64,000 bases of DNA from Megalopta genalis. Lineage: Eukaryota > Arthropoda > Insecta > Hymenoptera > Halictidae. Location of the stretch: positions 186,001 to 250,000 of the forward strand of contig NW_027476112.1 of NCBI RefSeq assembly GCF_051020955.1, read 5' to 3'. The notes below the pieces were generated by a model that was not told where the DNA came from, made no database searches, and saw nothing but the letters and a program-made list of their open reading frames with translations. This document shows, piece after piece, positions 53,435-64,000 of this stretch; within the stretch, counting starts at the first letter, position 1, and each line of letters opens with the position of its first letter. The position numbers were made by a program, and so were the translations under genes.

Positions 53435-54997
53435 TTCAAATCCGTGGAAATCAAATGGTTTATCTTCAAATACTTGTGATATACATGATTCAGCTTCAAT
53501 TGAATGCGAAACAAACGAGTTAGCTTCAAATCCAAGCGAAAAACATGATTTAGCTTCAAATCAATGCGAAGTAGAAGGCTTATCTTCGAATCAATGCGAA
53601 ACAAATGGTTTAACTTCAAATACTTGTGATATACATGATTTAGATTCAACTGCATGCAAAACAAACGAGTTAGCTTCAAATCCAAGCGAAAAACATGATT
53701 TAGCTTCAAATCAATGGGAAGTAGAAGGCTGATCTTCGAATCCATGCGAAACAAATAGTTTAGCTTCAAATACTTGTGACATACTTGATTTAGCTTCAAC
53801 AGCATGCGAAACAAACGAGTTAGCTTCAAATCCATTCGAATCACGTGGTTTAGATTCAAATCTGTGCGAAGTAGAAGGCTTATCTTCGAATCCATGCGAA
53901 ACAAGTGGTTTAGCTTCTTATACTTGTGATATACATGATTTAGCTTCAACAGCATGCGAAACAAACGAGTTAGCATCAAACCATTAGAAACACATGGTTT
54001 AGATTCAAATCAGTGCGAAGTAGAAGGCATAGCTTCGAATCCATGCGAAGCAAATGGTTTACCATCAAATACTTGTGATATACATGATTTAGATTCAACT
54101 GCATGTGAAACAATGGAGTTAGCTTCAAATCCATTCGAAAGACATGGTTTAGTTTCAAATCAGAGCGAAGTAAAAGGCTCAGCTTCAAATCCATGCGAAG
54201 CAAGTGGTTTAGCTTCAAATACTTGTGATATACATGATTTAGCTTCAAATCAATGATAAGTAGAAGTCTTATCTTCGAATTCGTGCGAAACAAATGGTTT
54301 AGCTTCAAATACTTGTGATATACATGATTTAGCTTCAACAGCATGCGAAACAAACGAGTTAGCATCAAATCCATTAGAAACACATGGTTTAGATTCAAAT
54401 CAGTGCGAAGTAGAAGGCTTAGCTTCGAATCCATGCGAAACAAATGGTTTAGATTCAAATACTTGTGACATACTAGATTTAGCTTCAACAGCATGCGAAA
54501 CAAACGAGTTTGCTTCAAATCCATTCGAATAACATGGTTTAGATTCAAATCTGTGCGAAGTAGAAGGCTTATCTTCGAATCCATGCGAAACAAGTGGTTT
54601 AGCTACAAATAATTGTGATATTCATGATTTAGATTCAACTGCATGCGAAACAAACGAGTTAGCTTCAAATCCAAGCGAAGAACATGATTTGGCTTCTAAT
54701 CAATGCGAAGTAGAAGTCTTAGCGTCAAATCCATGCCAATCAAACGGATTAGCATCAAATACTTGTGCTATACATGATTTAGCTTCAACTGCATGCGAAA
54801 CAAACGAGTTAGCTCCAAATCCATGCGAAACACATGATATAGCTCCAAATCAATGCGAAGTAGAAGGTTTACCTTGAAATCCATGGGAATCAAATGGTTT
54901 AGCTTCAAATACTTGTGGTATACATGATTCAGCTTCAATTGCATGCGAAACAAACGAGTTAGCTTCAAATCCATGCGAAACACATGATTTAGCTTCA
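53435..54997 (+). repeat. Satellite array between retroelement and inversion
   Basis: About ten 150-bp units lie in the same orientation as the left block, starting mid-subunit 3 at ttcaaatccgtgg. Variants are of block E type (ttagattcaaatcagtgcga, aatctgtgcgaag). Near 54,709-54,750 it carries the rare run agcgtcaaatccatgccaat followed by caaacggatta. The same run is found directly left of the element at 47,427-47,455. One subunit series is shortened near 54,241-54,262 (caaatcaatgataagtag). Confidence 0.93.
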
Positions 54998-55004
54998 TGA
55001 AGCT
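54991..55004. other. Satellite inversion junction with 14-bp palindrome
   Basis: The sequence agcttcatgaagct is a perfect palindrome centred between 54,997 and 54,998. To its left the satellite reads in plus orientation (subunit 2, cut after catgatttagcttca). To its right it reads in reverse complement, starting within subunit 4. The two arms are therefore joined out of register by two subunits, with no spacer or foreign DNA between them. Confidence 0.93.
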
Positions 55005-57224
55005 GAACCACTTGTTTCGCATGGATTTGAAGAAAAGCCATCTACTTCGCATTGAGTTGAAGCTAAATCATGTTTTTCGCTTGGATTTGAAGCTAACTCG
55101 TTTGTTTCGCATGCAATTTAAGCTGAATCATGTATACCACAAGTATTTGAAGCTAAACCATTTGATTCCCGTGGATTTGAAGATAAGTCTCCTACTTCGC
55201 ATTGACTTTAATCTAAACCATGTGTTCCGCATGGATTTGAAGCTAACTCGTTTGTTTTGCATGCTGTTGAAGCTAACTCAAGTGTATCAAAAGTATTTGC
55301 AGCTATATCATACGTTTCGCATGGATTCCAAGATAACCCTTCTAATTCGCATTGATTTCAAGCTAAATCATGTGATTCGCATTGATTTGAAGCTAACTCG
55401 TTTGTTTCGCATGCTGTTGAAGCTAACTCAAGCGTATCAAAAGTATTTGAAGCTATATCATACGTTTCGCATGGATTCCAAGATAACCCTTCTAATTCGC
55501 ATTGATTTGAAGCTAAATCATGTGATTCGCATGGATTTGAAGCTAACTCGTTTGTTTCGCATGCTGTTGAAAGTAAATCATGTATATCACAAGTATTTGA
55601 AGCTATATCATACGTTTCGCATGGATTCCAAGATAACCCTTCTAATTCGCATTGATTTGAAGCTAAATCATGTGTTTCGCATGGATTTGAAGCTAACTCG
55701 TTTGTTTCGCAAGCTGTTGAAGCTAAATCATGTATATCACAAGTATTTGAAGCTAAACCATTTGTTTCGCATTTATTCGTAGCTAAGCCTTCAACTTCGC
55801 ATTGATTATATACTAAATCATGCGTTTCGCATGGATTTGAAGATAACTCGCTTGTTTCGCATGCTGTTGAAGCTAAATCATGTATATCACAAGTATTTGA
55901 AGCTAAACCATTTATTTCGCATGGTTTCGAAGATAAGCCTCCTACTTGCCATTGATTTGAAGCTAAATCATGTGTTTCGCATGGATTTGAAGCTAACTCG
56001 TTTGTTTCGCATGCTGTTGAAGCTAAATCAAGTGTATCACAAGTATTTGAAGCTAAACCATTTGCTTCGCATGGATTCGAAGATCAGCCTTCTACTTCGC
56101 ATTGATTAGATGCTAAATCATGTGTTTCGCACGGGTTTGAAGCTAACTCGTTTGTTTCGCATGCTGTTGAAACTATATCATGTATATCACAAGTATTTGA
56201 AGCTAAACCATTTGTTTCGCATGGATTCGAAGATCAGCCTTCTACTTCGCATTGATTAGATGCTAAATCATGTGTTTCGCATGGACTTGAAGCTAACTCG
56301 TTTGTTTTGCATGTTGTTGAAGCTAAATCATGTATATCACAAGTATTTGAATCTAAACCATTTGTTTCGCATTCATTCGAAGCTAAGCCTTCTACTTCGC
56401 ATTGATTTGAGGCTAAATCATGTGTTTCGCTTGGATTTGAAGCTAACTTGTTTTTTTCGCTAGCAGTTGAAGCTAAATCATGTATATCACAAGTATTTGA
56501 AGCTAAACCATTTGTTTCGCATGGATTCGAAGATAAGCCTCCTACTTCGCATTGATTTGAAGCTAAATCATGTGTTCGCATGGATTTGAAGCTAACTCGT
56601 TTGTTTCGCATGCTGTTGAAGCTAAATCAAGTGTATCACAAGTATTTGAAGCTAAACCATTTGCTTCGAAAGGATTCGAAGATCAGCCTTCTACTTCGCA
56701 TTGATTAGATGCTAAATCATGTGTTTCGCATGAATTTGAAGCTAACACGTTTGTTTTGCATGCTGTTGAAGCTAACTCAAGTGTATCAAAAGTATTTGAA
56801 GCTATATCATACGCTTCGCATGGTTTCCAAGATAACCCTTCTAATTCGCATTGATTTGAAGCTAAATCATGTGTTTCGCATGGATTTGAAGCTAACTCGT
56901 TTGTTTTGCATGCTGTTGAAGCTAACTCAAGTGTATCAAAAGTATTTGCAGCTATATCATACGTTTCGCATGGATTCCAAGATAACCCTTCTAATTCGCA
57001 TTGATTTCAAGCTAAATCATGTGATTCGCATTGATTTGAAGCTAACTCGTTTGTTTCGCATGCTGTTGAAGCTAACTCAAGCGTATCAAAAGTATTTGAA
57101 GCTATATCATACGTTTCGCATGGATTCCAAGATAACCCTTCTAATTCGCATTGATTTGAGGCTAAATCATGTGATTCGCATGGATTTGAAGCTAACTCGT
57201 TTGTTTCGCATGCTGTTGAAAGTA

Positions 57225-57940
57225 AATCATGTATATCACAAGTATTTGAAGCTATATCATACGTTTCGCATGGATTCCAAGATAACCCTTCTAATTCGCA
57301 TTGATTTGAAGCTAAATCATGTGTTTCGCATGGATTTGAAGCTAACTCGTTTGTTTCGCAAGCTGTTGAAGCTAAATCATGTATATCACAAGTATTTGAA
57401 GCTAAACCATTTGTTTCGCATGGATTCGAAGATAAGTCTCCTACTTTGCATTGATTTGAAGCTAAATCATGTTTTTCGCATGGATTTGAAGCTAACTCGT
57501 TTGTTTCGCAAAATCATGTATACACAAGTATTTGAAGCTAAACCATTTGTTTCGCATGGTTTCGAAGATCAGCCTTCTACTTCGCATTGATTTGAAGCTA
57601 AATCATGTGTTTCGCATGGATTTGAAGCTAACTCGTTTGTTTCGCATGCTGTTGAAGCTAAATCATGTATATCACAAGTATTTGAAGCTAAACCATTTGT
57701 TTCGCATGGATTCGAAGATAAGTCTCCTACTTTGCATTGATTTGAAGCTAAATCATGTTTTTCGCATGGATTTGAAGCTAACTCGTTTGTTTCGCAAAAT
57801 CATGTATACACAAGTATTTGAAGCTAAACCATTTGTTTCGCATGGTTTCGAAGATCAGCCTTCTACTTCGCATTGATTTGAAGCTAAATCATGTGTTTCG
57901 CATGGATTTGAAGCTAACTCGTTTGTTTCTCATGCTGTTG
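57225..57940 (-). repeat. 286-bp tandem duplication with an internal 14-bp loss
   Basis: Two copies are offset by 286 bp, with the scar tttcgcaaaatcatgtatac at about 57,504 and 57,790. A normal two-unit repeat would be 300 bp. Thirteen bases (tgctgttgaagct) are missing after tttcgca and one base is missing in tatacaca. Elsewhere (near 59,753 and 61,850) units carry only the single-base loss, which shows the order of events. Confidence 0.8.
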
Positions 57941-58904
57941 AAGCTAAATCATGTATATCACAAGTATTTGAAGCTACACCATTTGCTTCGCATGGATTCG
58001 AAGATCAGCCTTGTACTTCGCATTGATTTGAAGCTAAATCATGTGATTTGCATGGATTTGAAGCTAACTCGTTTGTTTCGCATGCTGTTGAAAGTAAATC
58101 ATGTATATCACAACTATTTGAAGCTATATCATACGTTTCGCATGGATTCCAAGATAACCCTTCTAATTCGCATTGATTTGAAGATAAATCATGTGTATCG
58201 CATGGATTTGAAGCTAACTCGTTTGTTTCGCATGCTGTTGAAGCTTAATCATGTATATCACAAGTATTTGAAGCTAAACCATTTGTTTCGCATGGATTCG
58301 AAGATAAGCCTTCTACATCGCATTGATTTTAATCTAAATCATGTGTTTCGCATGGATTTGAAGATAACTCGTTTGTTTCGCATGCAGTTGAAGCTGAATC
58401 ATGTATATCACAAGTATTTGAAGCTAAATCATTTGTTTCGCATGGATACGAAGATAAGCCTTCTACTTCGCATTGACTTTAATCTAAACCATGTGTTTCT
58501 CATGGATTTGAAGCTAACTCGTTTGTGTCGCATGCAGTTGAAGCTAAATCATGTATATCGCAAGTATTTGAAGCTAAACCACTTGTTTCGCATGGATTCG
58601 AAGATCAGCCTTCTACTTCGCATTGATTAGATGCTAAATCATGTGTTTCGCATGGACTTGAAGCTAACACGTTTGTTTCGCATGCTGTTGAAGCTAACTC
58701 AAGTGTATCAAAAGTATTTGAAGCTATATCATACGTTCCGCATGGTTTCCAAGATAACCCTTCTAATTCGCATTGATTTGAAGCTAAATCATGTGTTTCG
58801 CATGGTTTTGAAGCTAACTCGTTTGTTTCGCATGCTGTTGAAGCTAAATCAAGTGTATCACAAGTATTTGAAGCTAAACCATTTGCTTCGCATGGATTCG
58901 AAGA

Positions 58905-61900
58905 TCAGCCTTCTACTTCGCATTGATTAGATGCTAAATCATGTGTTTCGCATGGACTTGAAGATAACTCGTTTGTTTTGCATGTTGTTGAAGCTAAATC
59001 ATGTATATCACAAGTATTTGAATCTAAACCATTTGTTTCGCATTCATTCGAAGCTAAGCCTTCTACTTCGCATTGATTTGAGGCTAAATCATGTGTTTCG
59101 CTTGGATTTGAAGCTAACTTGTTTTTTTCGCTAGCAGTTGAAGCTAAATCATGTATATCACAAGTATTTGAAGCTAAACCATTTGTTTCGCATGGATTCG
59201 AAGATAAGCCTCCTACTTCGCATTGATTTGAAGCTAAATCATGTGTTCGCATGGATTTGAAGCTAACTCGTTTGTTTCGCATGCTGTTGAAGCTAAATCA
59301 AGTGTATCACAAGTATTTGAAGCTAAACCATTTGCTTCGAAAGGATTCGAAGATCAGCCTTCTACTTCGCATTGATTAGATGCTAAATCATGTGTTTCGC
59401 ATGAATTTGAAACTAACACGTTTGTTTTGCATGCTGTTGAAGCTAACTCAAGTGTATCAAAAGTATTTGAAGCTATATCATACGCTTCGCATGGTTTCCA
59501 AGATAACCCTTCTAATTCGCATTGATTTGAAGCTAAATCATGTGTTTCGCATGGATTTGAAGCTAACTCGTTTGTTTCGCATGCTGTTGAAGCTAAATCA
59601 TGTATATCACAAGTATTTGAAGCTAAACCATTTGTTTCGCATGGATTCGAAGATAAGTCTCCTACTTTGCATTGATTTGAAGCTAAATCATGTTTTTCGC
59701 ATGGATTTGAAGCTAACTCGTTTGTTTCGCATGCTGTTGAAGCTAAATCGTGTATACACAAGTATTTGAAGCTAAACCATTTGTTTCGCATGGTTTCGAA
59801 GATCAGCCTTCTACTTCGCATTGATTTGAAGCTAAATCATGTGTTTCGCATAGATTTGGAGCTAACTCGTTTGTTTCTCATGCTGTTGAAGCTAAATCAT
59901 GTATATCACAAGTATTTGAAGCTAAACCATTTATTTCGCATTGATTAAAAGATCAGTCGTCTACTTCGCATTGATTTGGAGCTAAATCATGTCTTTCGCA
60001 TGGATTTAAAGGTAACTCGTTTGTGTCGCATGCAGTTGAAGCTAAATCATGTATATCGCAAGTATTTGAAGCTAAACCATTTGTTTCGCATGGATTCGAA
60101 GATCAGCCTTCTACTTCGCATTGATTAGATGCTAAATCATGTCTTTCGCATGGATTTGAAGCTAACTCGTTTGTTTCGCATGCTGTTGAAGCTTAATCAT
60201 GTATATCACAAGTATTTGAAGCTAAACCATTTGTTTCGCATGGTTTCGAAGATCAGCCTTCTACTTCGCATTGATTTGATGCTAAATCATGTGTTTCGCA
60301 TGAATCTGAGGCTGACTCGTTTGTTTCACATGCAGTTGAATCTAAATCATGTATATCACAAGTATTTGAAGCTAAACCATTTGCTTCGCATGGATTTGAA
60401 GCTAAGCCTTTTACTTCGCACTGATTTGAATCAAAACCATGTCTTTCGAATGAATTTGAAGCTAAATCGTTTGTTTCGCATGGTGTTGAATCTAAATCAT
60501 GTATATCACAAGTATTTGATGCTAAACCATTTGCTTCCAATGGATTCGAAGATCAGCCTTCTACTTCGCATTGATTAGATGCTAAATCATGTGTTTCGCA
60601 TGGACTTGAAGCTAACACGTTTGTTTCGCATGCTGTTCAAGCTAACTCAAGTGTATCAAAAGTATTTGAAGCTATATCATACGTTTCGCATGGTTTCCAA
60701 GATAACCCTTCTAATTCGCATGATTTGAAGCTAAATCATGTGTTTCGCATGGATTTGAAGCTAACTCGTTTGTTTCGCATGCTGTTGAAGCTAAATCAAG
60801 TGTATCACAAGTATTTGAAGCTAAACCATTTGCTTCGCATGGATTCGAAGATCAGCCTTCAACTTCGCATTGATTAGATGCTAAATCATGTGTTTCGCAC
60901 GGGTTTGAAGCTAACTCGTTTGTTTCGCATGCTGTTGAAACTATATCATGTATATCACAAGTATTTGAAGCTAAACCATTTGTTTCGCATGGATTCGAAG
61001 ATCAGCCTTCTACTTCGCATTGATTAGATGCTAAATCATGTGTTTCGCATGGACTTGAAGCTAACTCGTTTGTTTTGCATGTTGTTGAAGCTAAATCATG
61101 TATATCACAAGTATTTGAATCTAAACCATTTGTTTCGCATTCATTCGAAGCTAAGCCTTCTACTTCGCATTGATTTGAGGCTAAATCATGTGTTTCGCTT
61201 GGATTTGAAGCTAACTTGTTTTTTTCGCTAGCAGTTGAAGCTAAATCATGTATATCACAAGTATTTGAAGCTAAACCATTTGTCTCGCATGGATTCGAAG
61301 ATAAGCCTCCTACTTCGCATTGATTTGAAGCTAAATCATGTGTTCGCATGGATTTGAAGCTAACTCGTTTGTTTCGCATGCTGTTGAAGCTAAATCAAGT
61401 TTATCACAAGTATTTGAAGCTAAACCATTTGCTTCGAAAGGATTCGAAGATCAGCCTTCTACTTCGCATTGATTAGATGCTAAATCATGTGTTTCGCATG
61501 AATTTGAAGCTAACACGTTTGTTTTGCATGCTGTTGAAGCTAACTCAAGTGTATCAAAAGTATTTGAAGCTATATCATACGCTTCGCATGGTTTCCAAGA
61601 TAACCCTTCTAATTCGCATTGATTTGAAGCTAAATCATGTGTTTCGCATGGATTTGAAGCTAACTCGTTTGTTTCGCATGCTGTTGAAGCTAAATCATGT
61701 ATATCACAAGTATTTGAAGCTAAACCATTTGTTTCGCATGGATTCGAAGATAAGTCTCCTACTTTGCATTGATTTGAAGCTAAATCATGTTTTTCGCATG
61801 GATTTGAAGCTAACTCGTTTGTTTCACATGCTGTTGAAGCTAAATCGTGTATACACAAGTATTTGAAGCTAAACCATTTGTTTCGCATGGTTTCGAAGAT

Positions 61901-62734
61901 CAGCCTTCTACTTCGCATTGATTTGAAGCTAAATCATGTGTTTCGCATAGATTTGGAGCTAACTCGTTTGTTTCTCATGCTGTTGAAGCTAAATCATGTA
62001 TATCACAAGTATTTGAAGCTAAACCATTTCTTTCGCATTGATTAAAAGATCAGTCGTCTACTTCGCATTGATTTGGAGCTAAATCATGTCTTTCGCATGG
62101 ATTTAAAGGTAACTCGTTTGTGTCGCATGCAGTTGAAGCTAAATCATGTATATCGCAAGTATTTGAAGCTAAACCATTTGTTTCGCATGGATTCAAAGAT
62201 CAGCCTTCTACTTCGCATTGATTAGATGCTAAATCATGTCTTTCGCATGGATTTGAAGCTAACTCGTTTGTTTCGCATGCTGTTGAAGCTTAATCATGTA
62301 TATCACAAGTATTTGAAGCTAAACCATTTGTTTCGCATGGTTTCGAAGATCAGCCTTCTACTTCGCATTGATTTGATGCTAAATCATGTGTTTCGCATGA
62401 ATCTGAGGCTAACTCGTTTGTTTCACATGCAGTTGAATCTAAATCATGTATATCACAAGTATTTGAAGCTAAACCATTTGCTTCGCATGGATTTGAAGCT
62501 AAGCCTTTTACTTCGCACTGATTTGAATCAAAACCATGTCTTTCGAATGAATTTGAAGCTAAATCGTTTGTTTCGCATGGTGTTGAATCTAAATCATGTA
62601 TATCACAAGTATTTGATGCTAAACCATTTGCTTCCAATGGATTCGAAGATCAGCCTTCTACTTCGCATTGATTAGATGCTAAATCATGTGTTTCGCATGG
62701 ACTTGAAGCTAACACGTTTGTTTCGCATGCTGTT
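58905..62734 (-). repeat. ~1.73-kb duplicates spaced 2,097 bp
   Basis: The segment from about 58,905 to 60,637 is nearly identical to about 61,002 to 62,734. Shared rare variants are ttttttcgctagcagttg, gcttcgaaaggattcg, ttgattaaaagatcagtcg and tttgcttccaatggattcg. A third, less complete relative lies at about 56,234-56,800. The period equals 70 x 30 minus 3, so the frame is kept but the 30-bp phase is not. Confidence 0.8.
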
Positions 62735-63340
62735 GAAGCTAAATCATGTATATCACAAGTATTTGAAGCTACACCATTTGCTTCGCATGGATTCGAAGAT
62801 CAGCCTTGTACTTCGCATTGATTTGAAGCTAAATCATGTGATTTGCATGGATTTGAAGCTAACTCGTTTGTTTCGCATGCTGTTGAAAGTAAATCATGTA
62901 TATCACAACTATTTGAAGCTATATCATACGTTTCGCATGGATTCCAAGATAACCCTTCTAATTCGCATTGATTTGAAGATAAATCATGTGTATCGCATGG
63001 ATTTGAAGCTAACTCGTTTGTTTCGCATGCTGTTGAAGCTTAATCATGTATATCACAAGTATTTGAAGCTAAACCATTTGTTTCGCATGGATTCGAAGAT
63101 AAGCCTTCTACATCGCATTGATTTTAATCTAAATCATGTGTTTCGCATGGATTTGAAGATAACTCGTTTGTTTCGCATGCAGTTGAAGCTGAATCATGTA
63201 TATCACAAGTATTTGAAGCTAAATCATTTGTTTCGCATGGATACGAAGATAAGCCTTCTACATCGCATTGACTTTAATCTAAACCATGTGTTTCTCATGG
63301 ATTTGAAGCTAACTCGTTTGTGTCGCATGCAGTTGAAGCT
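62735..63340 (-). repeat. Copy of the segment at ~57,940-58,545, 4,795 bp away
   Basis: From about 62,735 the sequence follows 57,940 onward rather than the expected next 2,097-bp copy. Shared rare variants are gatcagccttgtacttcg, atcatgtgatttgcatgg, tatcacaactatttgaag and cattgattttaatctaaat. Similarity fades at about 63,340. It shows shuffling of kilobase modules by exchange or conversion. Confidence 0.75.
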
Positions 63341-64000
63341 AATTCACGTATATCACAAGTATTTGAAGCTAAACCATTTCTTTCGCATTGATTAAAATAT
63401 CAGTCGTCTACTTCGCATTGATTTGGAGCTAAATCATGTCTTTCGCATGGATTTAAAGGTAACTCGTTTGTTTCGCATGCAGTTGAAGCTAAATCATGTA
63501 AATCACAAGTATTTGAAGCTCAACCATTTGTTTCGCATGGATTCGATAATAAGCCTTCTACCTCGCATTGATTTTAATGTAAATCAAGTGTTTCGCATGG
63601 ATTTGAAGCTAACTCGTTTGTTTCACATGCAGTTGAAGCTGAATCATGTATATCACAAGTATTTGAATCTAAACCATTTGTTTCGCATGAATTCGAAGAT
63701 AAGCCTTCCACTTCGCATTGATTAGATGCTAAATCATGTGTTTCGCATGGATTTGAAGATAACTCGTTTGTTTCGCATGCTGTTGAAGCTAAATCGTGTA
63801 TATCACAAGTATTTCAAGCTAAACCATTTGTTTCGCATGGATTCGAAGATAAGCCTCCTACTTCGCATTGATTAGATGCTAAATCATGTGTTTCGCATGG
63901 ACTTGAAGCTAACACGTTTGTTTCGCATGCTGTTGAAGCTAACTCAAGTGTATCAAAAGTATTTGAAGCTATATCATACGTTTCGCATGGTTTCCAAGAT

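Larger units (their letters stand above)
54998..64000 (-). repeat. 150-bp satellite array, inverted block
   Basis: The same satellite family now has its units on the minus strand, so the plus strand reads gcatggatttgaagctaac and similar. Variants resemble block A more than block E: aagataacccttctaattcg (reverse of the gaagggttatc type) and agctatatcatacg are frequent. This suggests that the inverted block derives from, or exchanges with, block-A-like sequence. It contains duplications of 286, 2,097 and 4,795 bp spacing, listed separately, and continues past the window end. Confidence 0.96.

Noticed and set aside
47465..53440. Target-site duplication flanking the element
   Set aside because: The left flank ends caaatacttg and the right begins ttcaaatcc. 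They share only satellite similarity and are in different subunits, so no duplication can be claimed.
1..64000. CENP-B box in subunit 3 (cttcgaatccatgcgaaac)
   Set aside because: TTCG is followed by CG after eight bases rather than seven, the required A is misplaced, and the GGG end is absent. It is only a look-alike.
1..64000. Pol III B box (TTCGAATCC) or tRNA-derived origin
   Set aside because: Subunit 3 matches the TTCGAATCC core but lacks the preceding GG. No tRNA fold, A box at the right distance, or T-run terminator accompanies it. Other subunits show the same partial match by common descent.
1..64000. Telomeric repeat tract
   Set aside because: The ttagc in each subunit is part of a 30-bp motif. 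No TTAGG or other short tandem telomere repeats are present.

Overview
This window looks like eukaryotic, probably arthropod (insect), heterochromatin. About 58 of 64 kb is one satellite DNA family. The only other sequence is a decayed BEL/Pao LTR retrotransposon of the kind common in insects. I see no host single-copy gene, tRNA, rRNA or CRISPR array. The arthropod call rests on the style of the retroelement (gag of the DUF1759 type, FYVDD reverse transcriptase, BEL-type integrase with a DUF5641-like tail) and is an inference.

The satellite has two tiers. The basic unit is about 30 bp, with a core close to ttagcttcaaatccatgcga. Five diverged versions of it, in fixed order, make a 150-bp higher-order unit, roughly 385 of which fit in the window. 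On top of this lie multi-kilobase duplications with periods of about 286, 300, 750, 1,050, 1,889, 1,949, 2,012, 2,097 and 3,811 bp. Because 30 and 150 are multiples of three, one plus-strand frame and one or two minus-strand frames stay open for long stretches. This yields minus-strand ORFs of up to 1,350 codons that are probably by-products of periodicity rather than genes.

Layout: 1-47,470 is satellite in one orientation, divisible by diagnostic variants into blocks A (1-7.2 kb), B (7.2-12.5 kb), C (12.5-19.4 kb), D (19.4-26.25 kb, 2-kb repeats) and E (26.25-47.47 kb, the longest minus-strand ORFs). A BEL/Pao element occupies 47,471-53,434: gag, protease, reverse transcriptase, RNase H, integrase, then a probable 3' LTR. 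It has lost its 5' LTR, leader and the first codons of gag. The satellite joins gag in frame and supplies a start codon. At least five in-frame stops or frameshifts break gag and the first part of pol, while the integrase frame is intact. Satellite in the same orientation resumes at 53,435 and runs to 54,997, where the whole array flips. From 54,998 to the window end the satellite runs in the opposite orientation. The junction is a 14-bp perfect palindrome. The array continues past both window edges.

No genes here work together as a pathway. The point most worth following is structural: a retroelement LTR with a TATA box points into a satellite arm that is followed within about 1.6 kb by an inverted arm of the same satellite. 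Read-through transcripts could therefore fold into long imperfect hairpins.
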